The position numbers and the translations under genes are program-made. From the NCBI GenBank assembly GCA_964407055.1, contig CAYOUD010000055.1, positions 1 to 14,892 on the forward strand: DNA of 14,892 nucleotides, written 5' to 3'. The notes under the pieces are model-generated. The model was given only the letters and a program-made list of their open reading frames with translations, was not told the DNA's origin and did not search any database. The first letter of the stretch is position 1. Each line of letters begins with the position of its first letter. Of the stretch, positions 1 through 8,380 are shown one piece after another. The stretch is from JAQIBY01 sp964407055. Lineage in GTDB: Bacteria > Bacteroidota > Bacteroidia > Bacteroidales > ML635J-15.

Positions 1-93
1 TAATGTTTTAACTTGCTGCAACTCATTTTTCTATTAACTCAAATTTGCACAAAGGGAATGGCATGAATTTTCCGGGTTAATAAACGAATGCAT

Positions 94-3000
94 TTATTCT
101 CCACGTAATGCCTCTCGGATTGCAATCTTTGTATCGCCGCGCCATGCGGTAACAAAAGCATCTCCCACTAGTGGACGCACCATGATTTTCACTGCCTGTC
201 CTGCGGTTTTATATGATTCAAAGCCGTCAATAAAATACACAGTAACATTGCCTGTGTTCATGCTTGCAATGGGATAAGGATCAAATGCCTCACGATAATT
301 TTGCAGTTGTTCAGCAGGTAATGGATTTGAAAAAGCGCCTATCTGGATTCGGAAACTAATTTCCTGATTCAAATTTTCATCATTCAGTGTTTGGGGCTCT
401 ACGGTAAGCTGTGTGTTTTGCAAAATAGTTTCTGCTTGTGCTCTGAAAACTCTTTCCCCTCCACTAAATGCCACAATAAATGCATCAGCAATGCTCCGGT
501 TAACAATGCCTTTTTCCTGCAATGCCTGATTGTAACTTCGATATTTTCCATGGAAATATTTGTAATATCCGTTCCCCTCACGATGATAAAAATCAGCAGA
601 TACACCACGAATATTATCCTGATTTATTACTCTGCTAAAAGCTCCGAGCTGTATGCTGTAAAACGTAGATTGATTATCATCCAAAACAGGAACAACTGTG
701 AGCTGATTTGTAGGTTGAACTTCAACTTGTGCATTCGCTTCATCCTGCTGAGCCATAAAGTTTTCCTGAGCGGCAGTCAAAATGCGGAATTCTGCAGGTA
801 AATCTTTTTCAAGATAACGTAAATCACGCGCTCTAGCTAGACTGATACGCTCCCTATTTAAGTAAGCCACCGGAAAAGCATCCGTAAAGCCTTGATTTTT
901 AACCTGCGGTAAAGCATCGCGCCATGAATTACTATTGTAAAATTTACCCGCAAGATACCGATATATATTTCGTTCAGGAACTTGCTCATCCACCACTGGA
1001 GAAATACCGCGGAAAACGGTATCATTTAAGGGCCGTGAATAGGCAACCATTTGAATGCGGTAATACAATGCGTCATCGCCGGAATTCGCCATATTATCAT
1101 CAACTTGTATTACCTGTTCATTAATCTGAACGACATCTTGTTGCTCATCAGAAACATCCGGCTGATTTGTATCATCGGCATTATCAGATTGCGTTAAATC
1201 CCGTGTTTCAGTTTGAGAGGCATCCTCCGCTTCAGCTTGATCGTCATTCTCATTTTCTAAATTATCCGTAAAATCCGCTTCAAAACCTGTCTCATCTGTT
1301 GTTTTAACTTCTGTGTCATCCGGTTCTATATCAGCAACACCATTATACTCATTTTCCACTTGTTCTGAATCGGAGTTATCAACTGAATCAGCCATTTCCG
1401 AATTCCCCACCGCTTCAGTATCTGCCTGCACAATATTTTCCGTTTCATCAGAATTTGATTCAAGATCAGTATCATCTTGTTGTTCGGTGTTTTCAGCGAT
1501 CAGCTCGTCATCCACAGAAACATTCTCTGATTCAGGACAATACGTTTTAATATAAGCCTCTAATGCATCATCAGAAATTTCAGAGCGCTCATGCATTTCA
1601 ACACTTTGTATTAATTGATTGGCTTCAATCAACAATCCGTGTGCATACTGCAATTGTTTTAATTTCAGCTTGGGTTCCGCCTCGTTTTCCTGAATAATTT
1701 CAAGTTGTTTTGATGCGACTTGATTCAAACTGTCTGCAATGCTGTAAACTGTTTCAATAAGCGGATTGTCGTTTACAGTTTTTCCCTTAAAATTAAAATA
1801 CCAGCCTTGCCGTTCAACTTTATATTCAGTTTGTTTAATCGATGCTTTGGTTTGTTTAGTTTCAAGTTTTTCCAACTGTTTCAAGCTGCGTTCATCCACC
1901 TGCTCTGCATTTCGTGTCTCAGTAATTGCTTGTTGAATTTCATTTATTTTCCCTTCAGACTTAGCGATTCGGCTATCTAACTTTTCTTTTGTCTTCCGCT
2001 CTGACGGAGGAAGTGCAATGCCAGATGCTTCATAAGTGTCAAGCTGAATATCCGTAAAGTTTTTATCAACAGGGATTTTGGGTTCTGCCAAACGGTTCAT
2101 TTTATTTACCAAATCATACCATGCTCCCGGAATGGGGTCTGAAGGACTTGTTCGCACAGTATTTATTAGCGCTTCCTGGGTTTGTAATAAATCCATTTGT
2201 GCATTCATGTGATTTGCTAAACGGGTAATGTTGCGATGAATTTGAATCGGAGTCATGTCTAGATTTGCAGCGTGACTTCTTGGATCAAAATCATCCACTA
2301 AATCGGGAATTTGTCGGTCTTTTATTAATCCTATATCTTGCAAATACTCAATTGTTTCCTGATTTTTTTTGATTTTACTTTTAAGCACAGGTTGAGCCTG
2401 ATCATAAATATCCGTAACCTCCTCAGCGATCTCGAAACGGATGGCATCCTCTTGGCGCCTTAATTCAGCAAGTTCCTCTGATTCTGGATTTTCCGTAATT
2501 TTTGTACGCACAACTTCCCGTGTACCAAATAAAGAATCTGTTAATTGAAATGCATACTCACGTGCTTGCTCATCTTTTTCAACAATTAAAGGCGCTTTAC
2601 TTTGATCAACCGGATTAACAAATGGATTTTTTACTTCAACCCGGGTTAATTCATCGTTAGTTTCTCTAATAATGGCTTTGATCGTATTCGTATTCGGTCT
2701 TTTCTCGGACGATTCAGCGGCAATCTCAACTCCCGTAATATCCTGACTCAGCTGACGTAAAATCTGATTTGCTGCCCTAATTTTTTCATTCCCTTTATCA
2801 AGAAAACTCATTTTTCGAATGGGATTCTTGGTGTTTTTTGCAGATATTTCAAAACTTTCCGCTTCATCTGATAAACGAACCGCCTCTTCAATTTGTCCTT
2901 TCAGCATAGCAATAAAACCCGCACTGCCTTCTGTAAAGTGATACAACTCATTTGTCAAAACTTTGTTAAGTTCTTGTTCTTCATCCAAAATTGCCTTGTT

Positions 3001-5631
3001 TAGATCAATTGCATTTTGGATTATATCTTTTTGAGACTCCCGCAAGGCAACCACTTCCTCCTGAGACGCAACATCCTTAACTGCTGACAATTGAGACGAC
3101 TGTTTTTCGTTGAAATCTGCTAACGCAGTTTCCGTTTCAGCACGTTTTTCATTCACAGCATTCAAACTTTTCCGGGTTTCGCTCACGAAGCGCTCACGTT
3201 CAGTATCCGACTGAAATATATCCGGATATTTTATTTCTACTTCAGAATTAGTATCAGGCGTTGCATTTGAGTTTTCCTCCAAATCGGTATCTGTTTCATC
3301 TTGCTCGTTATCAACAAATAAACCTGTGTCAGAAATGCGTTCTTCAATTATTTTGTTATTCTCTTCAAACCGTTGGATTTGTTCATTCATGGTTTTCCAC
3401 AAGTCCGATTTTTGCAGCTCATCGGCTGATTCTAATTGTTCCTTGATGGATTTTATTTCTTCAGTTGCGGTATGGCGTTCCGTAATAGCAATTTCTAAGT
3501 CAGGATTTTCGGCAATAACAGATTCAGAGAAACTTTCCTCCTTAGTCTCTTCTGTTTTTATGAGGGTTTCTTGAATTTGAGTCTGATAATTAGGCCGCTC
3601 AAACCAGGGTTCAATGTCATAATTTGACCGGTTGGCACGTTGTATTTCACGTTGAATATTACTTAAACGATTAAGTCGGGCTGCTGTAAGTTTTTGTTCT
3701 ACAGCATGAATTTCGTCAATCGGAATTTCAACGGGATCATCAACTGATTTTAAGTTGCTTTTATTATCCTTTAATAAGCTAAGTGCAATGTCTGAAGCAT
3801 CCTGTTTGGTCTTCAAGCTTTGATAATCGTATTCCAATTCCGACAATTCAGCTATTTGCTCGTTCTGGTCTTGCCTCATCTGTTCATGATTTGCAATCGA
3901 CTCATTCGTAATATCCCCGAGGGCTCCTTCTTCCTGCTGATTTTTCAATGCTTGCTTTATTTTCTCAATCGTTGTTTTTAGTGACGTAAGCTTAGCTTGA
4001 GTTTTTGCATTATCAGTCTCCAGAGCATCAATCAAATCAAAATCATCATAATCACCTATCACGCGCTCTGTATTATCAGATAAGGCATTCAACTTTGTCT
4101 GAACCGGTTTTCCCGGAATTTGATCATTTTTTAGATTGAGCTCCTGAACCATAGATCCAAAGGCATCAACATCTGCATTCAAGGCTGAAATCTTTTCATC
4201 ATACTTTTTGACGGCATCCAATCCGGCAATAGCCAACAAACTATCCTGTGATGCCCATGCATCTGCGGTGAATTGTTCGAATTGATTTTGCTCAGATGTC
4301 AATTCATCACGAATCGTATTTAAACGCTGTAGGTTTTTCTCAATCTGAGCTTTTTGATTTTTATATTCAGTAAGTTCAATGGAAACTAAATCATCTTCAC
4401 TTTCATTTTGGGCAAGTGCTAAATTAGTGGAATCACTCGTCACCTCATCCGTTTCAAAAGTATCATCCGAAGTATTGTCATCCCGAGTTTCCAGATTGCT
4501 GGCAAGTAAATTTACCTCAAGTTTTGATGTTTTGATTAAATCCTGCATGGTTTCAATCTTCAGTTTTTCAGGATCTTTATTTATCAAGATTTTGTATATA
4601 CTGACACGTTCATTTTCCGAATCGCGACGAGAAGCAAAAATGGCGAAATTATCTGCAGAGTCATTTACATAAAGCATATCATCCATCGGAGAATTTATCG
4701 GAAAATCCATGTTTTTAGGGATACCCCAATTTCCCGTGTTTTCATCCCATTGGCTTCGGAAAATATCATATCCACCCATACTGTTATGCCCTTTTGAGCA
4801 AAAAAAGAGTTGCTTGCCATCAGGATGTAGATAGGCAAAATCTTCATCTTCGGTTGTATTGATAATTTTACCTAGCATTTCTGCCTCTCCCCAGCTTCCA
4901 TCTTTCTCTCTTACAACCGCGTACAAATCCCTACCCGTCTTTCCACGTCGCCCATAACTACTAAATAAAATGTAATTATCATTATTTGCGATAAACATAA
5001 TGGGATTTTTCTCACGCTTTCTGTCATAACGACTTTGAAAATCCGGGTGTTTTCGCACAAATCGGCCGCCCATTTCTTCAAGATTATAGGAATAGAAAAA
5101 GTCACTCATTGTGAGCTTTTTGCTTTCAATCACATTGAGCAAGTAAGCATATTCTACGAGTTTTTTTCCATTTTCTGCCATTGCAATTTGCCGATGTACC
5201 GGCAGGTTTTCTTTTTCATTTGATGGCAAGTCAGATTTCAAGAAGGTGTTATAGTTATTAATTGCCTTGTCAAACATATAGCGATAGTGATTCGCAAGTC
5301 CCAGGAAATAATATGCCTCAGGCATTTTTCCCGATTGAGTAATAATTTTCAAATAATCAATAGCCTGTTCCAAATCGCTGTTTAAATAGACCAAACACTC
5401 CGCATATTTTAGGCGGAAATACAGTTCATCATTGTAAAGACTGAGCAATCGAGAGAAAACCTGAGCTGCAAATTGATAATTTTCGACCACTAGGCTATCT
5501 TCTGCAGATTGTAAAAGCGCCTGCTCCTTTGGATTAAGTTCAACTGTCTGTGCCCTCAAATTAGATGAAAGCAAAAGTAATACAGCGCTTAATAAAAATA
5601 AAATATGTCGAAAATACCCCTTCAAAATCAA
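94..5631 (-). CDS. Giant exported TPR / PD40 / coiled-coil / triple SPOR-like envelope protein
   Basis: 1845 residues. The N-terminus is a signal peptide (basic start, leucine-rich core, cleavage near LRAQ, about residue 28). Residues about 30-135 resemble TPR helices. Residues about 205-345 carry PD40/WD40-like propeller strands, including HPDGKQLFFCSKGHNSMGGY. Residues about 390-1360 are rich in Glu, Gln, Lys and Leu and look like long coiled coil. Residues about 1363-1512 are an acidic Asp/Glu/Ser/Asn linker. Three repeats follow, starting near 1520, 1653 and 1757, each with a SPOR-like first strand (YRIQMVAYS, YSIQLGAFS, FRIQIGAFS). SPOR domains generally bind peptidoglycan stripped of stem peptides, so an envelope or periplasmic scaffold role is inferred. 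TPR plus PD40 resembles PorE of the type IX secretion system, which instead ends in OmpA. The start is TTG (5631 or 5625): an in-frame TAA lies three codons upstream and no ATG precedes the signal peptide. I found no TAnnTTTG box upstream. Exact function is unknown. Confidence 0.9.
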   Translation of the reverse strand: MILKGYFRHILFLLSAVLLLLSSNLRAQTVELNPKEQALLQSAEDSLVVENYQFAAQVFSRLLSLYNDELYFRLKYAECLVYLNSDLEQAIDYLKIITQSGKMPEAYYFLGLANHYRYMFDKAINNYNTFLKSDLPSNEKENLPVHRQIAMAENGKKLVEYAYLLNVIESKKLTMSDFFYSYNLEEMGGRFVRKHPDFQSRYDRKREKNPIMFIANNDNYILFSSYGRRGKTGRDLYAVVREKDGSWGEAEMLGKIINTTEDEDFAYLHPDGKQLFFCSKGHNSMGGYDIFRSQWDENTGNWGIPKNMDFPINSPMDDMLYVNDSADNFAIFASRRDSENERVSIYKILINKDPEKLKIETMQDLIKTSKLEVNLLASNLETRDDNTSDDTFETDEVTSDSTNLALAQNESEDDLVSIELTEYKNQKAQIEKNLQRLNTIRDELTSEQNQFEQFTADAWASQDSLLAIAGLDAVKKYDEKISALNADVDAFGSMVQELNLKNDQIPGKPVQTKLNALSDNTERVIGDYDDFDLIDALETDNAKTQAKLTSLKTTIEKIKQALKNQQEEGALGDITNESIANHEQMRQDQNEQIAELSELEYDYQSLKTKQDASDIALSLLKDNKSNLKSVDDPVEIPIDEIHAVEQKLTAARLNRLSNIQREIQRANRSNYDIEPWFERPNYQTQIQETLIKTEETKEESFSESVIAENPDLEIAITERHTATEEIKSIKEQLESADELQKSDLWKTMNEQIQRFEENNKIIEERISDTGLFVDNEQDETDTDLEENSNATPDTNSEVEIKYPDIFQSDTERERFVSETRKSLNAVNEKRAETETALADFNEKQSSQLSAVKDVASQEEVVALRESQKDIIQNAIDLNKAILDEEQELNKVLTNELYHFTEGSAGFIAMLKGQIEEAVRLSDEAESFEISAKNTKNPIRKMSFLDKGNEKIRAANQILRQLSQDITGVEIAAESSEKRPNTNTIKAIIRETNDELTRVEVKNPFVNPVDQSKAPLIVEKDEQAREYAFQLTDSLFGTREVVRTKITENPESEELAELRRQEDAIRFEIAEEVTDIYDQAQPVLKSKIKKNQETIEYLQDIGLIKDRQIPDLVDDFDPRSHAANLDMTPIQIHRNITRLANHMNAQMDLLQTQEALINTVRTSPSDPIPGAWYDLVNKMNRLAEPKIPVDKNFTDIQLDTYEASGIALPPSERKTKEKLDSRIAKSEGKINEIQQAITETRNAEQVDERSLKQLEKLETKQTKASIKQTEYKVERQGWYFNFKGKTVNDNPLIETVYSIADSLNQVASKQLEIIQENEAEPKLKLKQLQYAHGLLIEANQLIQSVEMHERSEISDDALEAYIKTYCPESENVSVDDELIAENTEQQDDTDLESNSDETENIVQADTEAVGNSEMADSVDNSDSEQVENEYNGVADIEPDDTEVKTTDETGFEADFTDNLENENDDQAEAEDASQTETRDLTQSDNADDTNQPDVSDEQQDVVQINEQVIQVDDNMANSGDDALYYRIQMVAYSRPLNDTVFRGISPVVDEQVPERNIYRYLAGKFYNSNSWRDALPQVKNQGFTDAFPVAYLNRERISLARARDLRYLEKDLPAEFRILTAAQENFMAQQDEANAQVEVQPTNQLTVVPVLDDNQSTFYSIQLGAFSRVINQDNIRGVSADFYHREGNGYYKYFHGKYRSYNQALQEKGIVNRSIADAFIVAFSGGERVFRAQAETILQNTQLTVEPQTLNDENLNQEISFRIQIGAFSNPLPAEQLQNYREAFDPYPIASMNTGNVTVYFIDGFESYKTAGQAVKIMVRPLVGDAFVTAWRGDTKIAIREALRGE

Positions 5632-5760
5632 ATGATTTTATTATCTTTAAGATTCTTTATAAAAATAACATTTTTTCACGTTGTTTAAAAAACTTGTTAG
5701 AAAATGTAAAAATAAAAGCAATTTTCAAGTATTGAGTGAATAATATCTTGCAAGTCTAAG

Positions 5761-5768
5761 TATATTTG
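5761..5768 (+). promoter_or_regulatory. Bacteroidota -7 box for the peroxiredoxin gene
   Basis: TATATTTG matches the Bacteroidota sigma-ABfr -7 consensus TAnnTTTG exactly and lies 23 nt before the ATG at 5792. No convincing TTTG -33 box lies at the expected 17-23 nt spacing, so only the -7 element is supported. It is the only clear promoter element seen ahead of the bcp-recA run. Confidence 0.55.
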
Positions 5769-5791
5769 TCGAACGAAAAAACAAGAACAAA

Positions 5792-6256
5792 ATGGAAGCA
5801 TTACAAGCCGGAGATAAAGCTCCCGATTTTCGAGGTACAGACCAAAATGGAAACCTGATTAAACAATCCGATTTTTCAGGGAAAAAATTGATTTTATATT
5901 TCTATCCGAAAGACAATACGCCGGGATGCACTGCAGAAGCCTGCGATTTCAGAGACAATTATGAAATGTGGTTATCTAAAGGATATGCCGTCGTGGGAGT
6001 AAGTGCCGACAGTGAAGCATCACACAAGGAATTTACAGAAAAGCACGAGTTACCGTTTCCGCTGATTGCCGATGAGGATAAATCCATCATTCAGGCATAT
6101 GGCGTTTGGGGTGAAAAAAATCTCTACGGAAAAAAATCAATGGGAATCAAACGTACAACCTTTGTCATTGATGAAAAAAGCGTAATTACAAAGATCTTTA
6201 AACAAGTTAAATCAAAAACACATACTAATCAGATTTTAGAAAAAATAAATTTATAA
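5792..6256 (+). CDS. bcp: Thioredoxin-dependent thiol peroxidase, PrxQ/Bcp type
   Basis: 154 residues, the normal length for the Bcp/PrxQ branch of the peroxiredoxins. These cytoplasmic enzymes reduce hydrogen peroxide and organic hydroperoxides using thioredoxin. The active-site segment KDNTPGCTAEACDFRD holds the peroxidatic Cys46 and a resolving Cys51 five residues later, the arrangement of two-cysteine atypical PrxQ enzymes. The N-terminal GDKAPDF motif and the later KRTTFVID strand are also family-typical. The gene has a TATATTTG -7 box upstream and is divergent from the giant SPOR-like gene. It is followed after 30 nt by recA, so the two may be co-transcribed, linking peroxide defence to DNA repair. 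An A-rich stretch rather than a Shine-Dalgarno sequence precedes the ATG, as is common in this phylum. Confidence 0.95.
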   Translation: MEALQAGDKAPDFRGTDQNGNLIKQSDFSGKKLILYFYPKDNTPGCTAEACDFRDNYEMWLSKGYAVVGVSADSEASHKEFTEKHELPFPLIADEDKSIIQAYGVWGEKNLYGKKSMGIKRTTFVIDEKSVITKIFKQVKSKTHTNQILEKINL

Positions 6257-6286
6257 GTCTAATAATAAATAAAATCCAATCAAATT

Positions 6287-7303
6287 ATGGCAAAAAAAGA
6301 AGCACAGGATATTCGCAACGAAAAACTGAAAGCAATGCAGTTGGCTGTCGGTAAAATTGAAAAAGATTTTGGAAAAGGGTCTATCATGAAACTTGGAGAC
6401 AAGGTAATCGAAGATATCCCGGTTATTTCCTCAGGTTCAATCCAATTAGACTATGCACTGGGTGTGGGAGGCTATCCACGCGGCCGTGTTGTTGAAATTT
6501 ATGGTCCGGAATCTTCAGGTAAAACAACGTTGGCAATTCATGCCATCGCAGAAGCCCAAAAAAATGGCGGAATTGCCGCAATCATTGATGCTGAACACGC
6601 ATTTGACCGTTTTTACGCTGAAAAACTGGGCGTTGACGTTGAAAATCTTTTCATCTCACAACCTGACAATGGTGAACAGGCGCTTGAAATTACTGACAAT
6701 CTGATTCGTTCAGGAGCAATTGATATTATCGTGATTGACTCCGTTGCTGCACTTACACCAAAAGCTGAAATCGAAGGCGATATGGGCGACTCCAAAATGG
6801 GATTACAAGCTCGTCTCATGTCTCAGGCACTGCGTAAACTGACAGCAAATATCAGCCGTACGCATACAACTTGCATTTTCGTTAATCAGCTTCGTGAAAA
6901 AATTGGCGTCATGTTTGGAAATCCCGAAACAACAACCGGTGGAAATGCACTAAAATTTTATTCCAGTATCCGGATCGATATTCGCCGTTCATCACAAATT
7001 AAAGACACTACCAACGTAACCGGAAACCGTACAAAAGTAAAAGTTGTCAAAAATAAACTTGCACCACCATTCCGTCGTGCTGAATTTGACATCATGTATG
7101 GAGAGGGAATCTCTAAAATCGGAGAAATTATTGACATGGGTGTAGATTTAGAAATTCTACAAAAAAGCGGCTCTTGGTTCTCTTACAATGAAACCCGTTT
7201 GGGACAAGGAAGAGATGCTGTAAAAGCCCTATTATTAGATAATCCTGAACTCAGTGAAGAACTCGAAGCCAAAATCCGCGCAAAACTCAATGAAAATAAA
7301 TAA
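6287..7303 (+). CDS. recA: RecA recombinase
   Basis: 338 residues, slightly shorter than E. coli RecA. It is the ATP-dependent strand-exchange protein of homologous recombination and, where LexA exists, the SOS co-protease. Visible landmarks are the Walker A motif GPESSGKTT (73-81), Walker B around IIVID (147-151), the DNA-binding loop 1 region EIEGDMGDSKMGLQAR (161-176), and the loop 2 region GVMFGNPETTTGGNALKF (207-224). The C-terminal tail is short and only mildly charged. No LexA-type operator was recognised in the 30-nt gap after bcp, and no separate promoter is evident. A TPR lipoprotein gene begins only 3 nt after the stop, so translation of the two is probably linked. The gene is intact. 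Confidence 0.99.
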   Translation: MAKKEAQDIRNEKLKAMQLAVGKIEKDFGKGSIMKLGDKVIEDIPVISSGSIQLDYALGVGGYPRGRVVEIYGPESSGKTTLAIHAIAEAQKNGGIAAIIDAEHAFDRFYAEKLGVDVENLFISQPDNGEQALEITDNLIRSGAIDIIVIDSVAALTPKAEIEGDMGDSKMGLQARLMSQALRKLTANISRTHTTCIFVNQLREKIGVMFGNPETTTGGNALKFYSSIRIDIRRSSQIKDTTNVTGNRTKVKVVKNKLAPPFRRAEFDIMYGEGISKIGEIIDMGVDLEILQKSGSWFSYNETRLGQGRDAVKALLLDNPELSEELEAKIRAKLNENK

Positions 7304-7306
7304 AAT

Positions 7307-8332
7307 ATGAAGCATTGTCTTAAATATATTGCATTCATTTTCATAATCGCTGGATTTGCTGCATGTAATCCGGACAAAAAAGATGTTGAGACCTCTGATG
7401 AAGCGGTTGAAACAACTGATAGTTTAAGTATTGAGTCCTTCTCAGAAAAAATCCGGGAAAACCCAAAAAATCCAGAACTGTTTATTAAACGCTCTGAACT
7501 TTATGCTGAAAAAGGAAATGTTGATGAAGCTATTAATGATTTAAACATCTCACTCAAACTAGATTCGCTTGAAGCAAATGTGTATTACAAATTAATTGAT
7601 TATCATATGCTGAAAGGACAGTCAGGGAAAGCCAAAATGGCTGCAGAAACTTGTCTGAAGCGACTCCCCGGTGACAAGGAAGCATTGCTGCGGCTGGCTC
7701 AGATCTACTATTACGTTGAAGACTACATGCAAGCGCTGGAATATGTTAGACAAATCAAATCATATAACCATCAGGATGCAGATACTTATTTCATTGAAGC
7801 ATTAATTTTTCGCGAAATGAATGTTCCTGCAAAAGCAATCGAAAGCTTACAAACAGTATTGGAATATGATTCAGAGTACATTGCAGCTTATAATTTGCTC
7901 GGACAATTATTCATGAATGCCGAAGATGTTTTAGCACTTGAGTATTACAAAGCCGGGCTGATGAAAGCTCCTGGAAATGTTGAATTAATGTACAATCTGG
8001 GTTTCTACTATCAAGAAAACAATCAGCAGCAATTAGCGCTTGAACAATACGACAAATTGCTAGAAGTTACTGATAGCACACACTACGGAGCGCTGTACAA
8101 TTCTGCATACATTAATCTGGTGCACCTGGACAACTACAATCAAGCAATTAAACTTTTTACGAATGCAATCGCGGTTGACAGCACGGCGTATAAAGCATTT
8201 TATAATCGAGGATATGCTTACGAATTGCTCGGGAAATATGCAGATGCAAAAGCTAATTATTACAAAGCACTGGAAATTGTCCCAAACTACCCCTTGGCAA
8301 TACAAGGACTTAATACTTTAGAAAATAAATAG
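7307..8332 (+). CDS. TPR-repeat lipoprotein
   Basis: 341 residues. The N-terminus is a lipoprotein signal peptide with lipobox FAAC, so Cys20 is the predicted lipidated residue, followed by a charged linker (about 23-45). From about residue 50 to the end the protein consists of consecutive TPR-like helical pairs, with typical alternations such as YNLGFYYQENNQQQLALEQY and FYNRGYAYELLGKYADAKAN. TPR arrays generally mediate protein-protein contacts, so a membrane-anchored adaptor in the envelope is likely, but no partner can be named. The start ATG lies 3 nt after the recA stop, implying co-transcription with recA, although nothing in the protein suggests a DNA-repair role. PorW of the type IX secretion system is also a TPR lipoprotein, but the resemblance is too general to assign it. 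Confidence 0.9.
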   Translation: MKHCLKYIAFIFIIAGFAACNPDKKDVETSDEAVETTDSLSIESFSEKIRENPKNPELFIKRSELYAEKGNVDEAINDLNISLKLDSLEANVYYKLIDYHMLKGQSGKAKMAAETCLKRLPGDKEALLRLAQIYYYVEDYMQALEYVRQIKSYNHQDADTYFIEALIFREMNVPAKAIESLQTVLEYDSEYIAAYNLLGQLFMNAEDVLALEYYKAGLMKAPGNVELMYNLGFYYQENNQQQLALEQYDKLLEVTDSTHYGALYNSAYINLVHLDNYNQAIKLFTNAIAVDSTAYKAFYNRGYAYELLGKYADAKANYYKALEIVPNYPLAIQGLNTLENK

Positions 8333-8380
8333 TTAAACATTAAACCGCAAATCATAGCGGCTACTAAAAATTACATATTT

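Noticed and set aside
1..93. Terminator for the giant SPOR-like gene
   Set aside because: No convincing stem with a T-run was seen in the short stretch before the window edge.
1313..1555. Plus-strand serine-rich open frame
   Set aside because: It is antisense to the acidic Asp/Glu/Ser linker of the giant SPOR-like gene, whose codon bias creates this composition.
4379..4672. Plus-strand open frame antisense to the giant gene
   Set aside because: A shadow of the coding strand with no independent start signal or recognisable domain.
6257..6286. SOS operator ahead of recA
   Set aside because: No clear palindromic LexA-type site is visible in the 30-nt gap, and LexA recognition in this phylum is too variable to call.
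8345..8360. CCGC...GCGG inverted repeat before the S9 peptidase gene
   Set aside because: The stem is only 4 bp with an 8-nt loop and no T-run, too weak to call a terminator.
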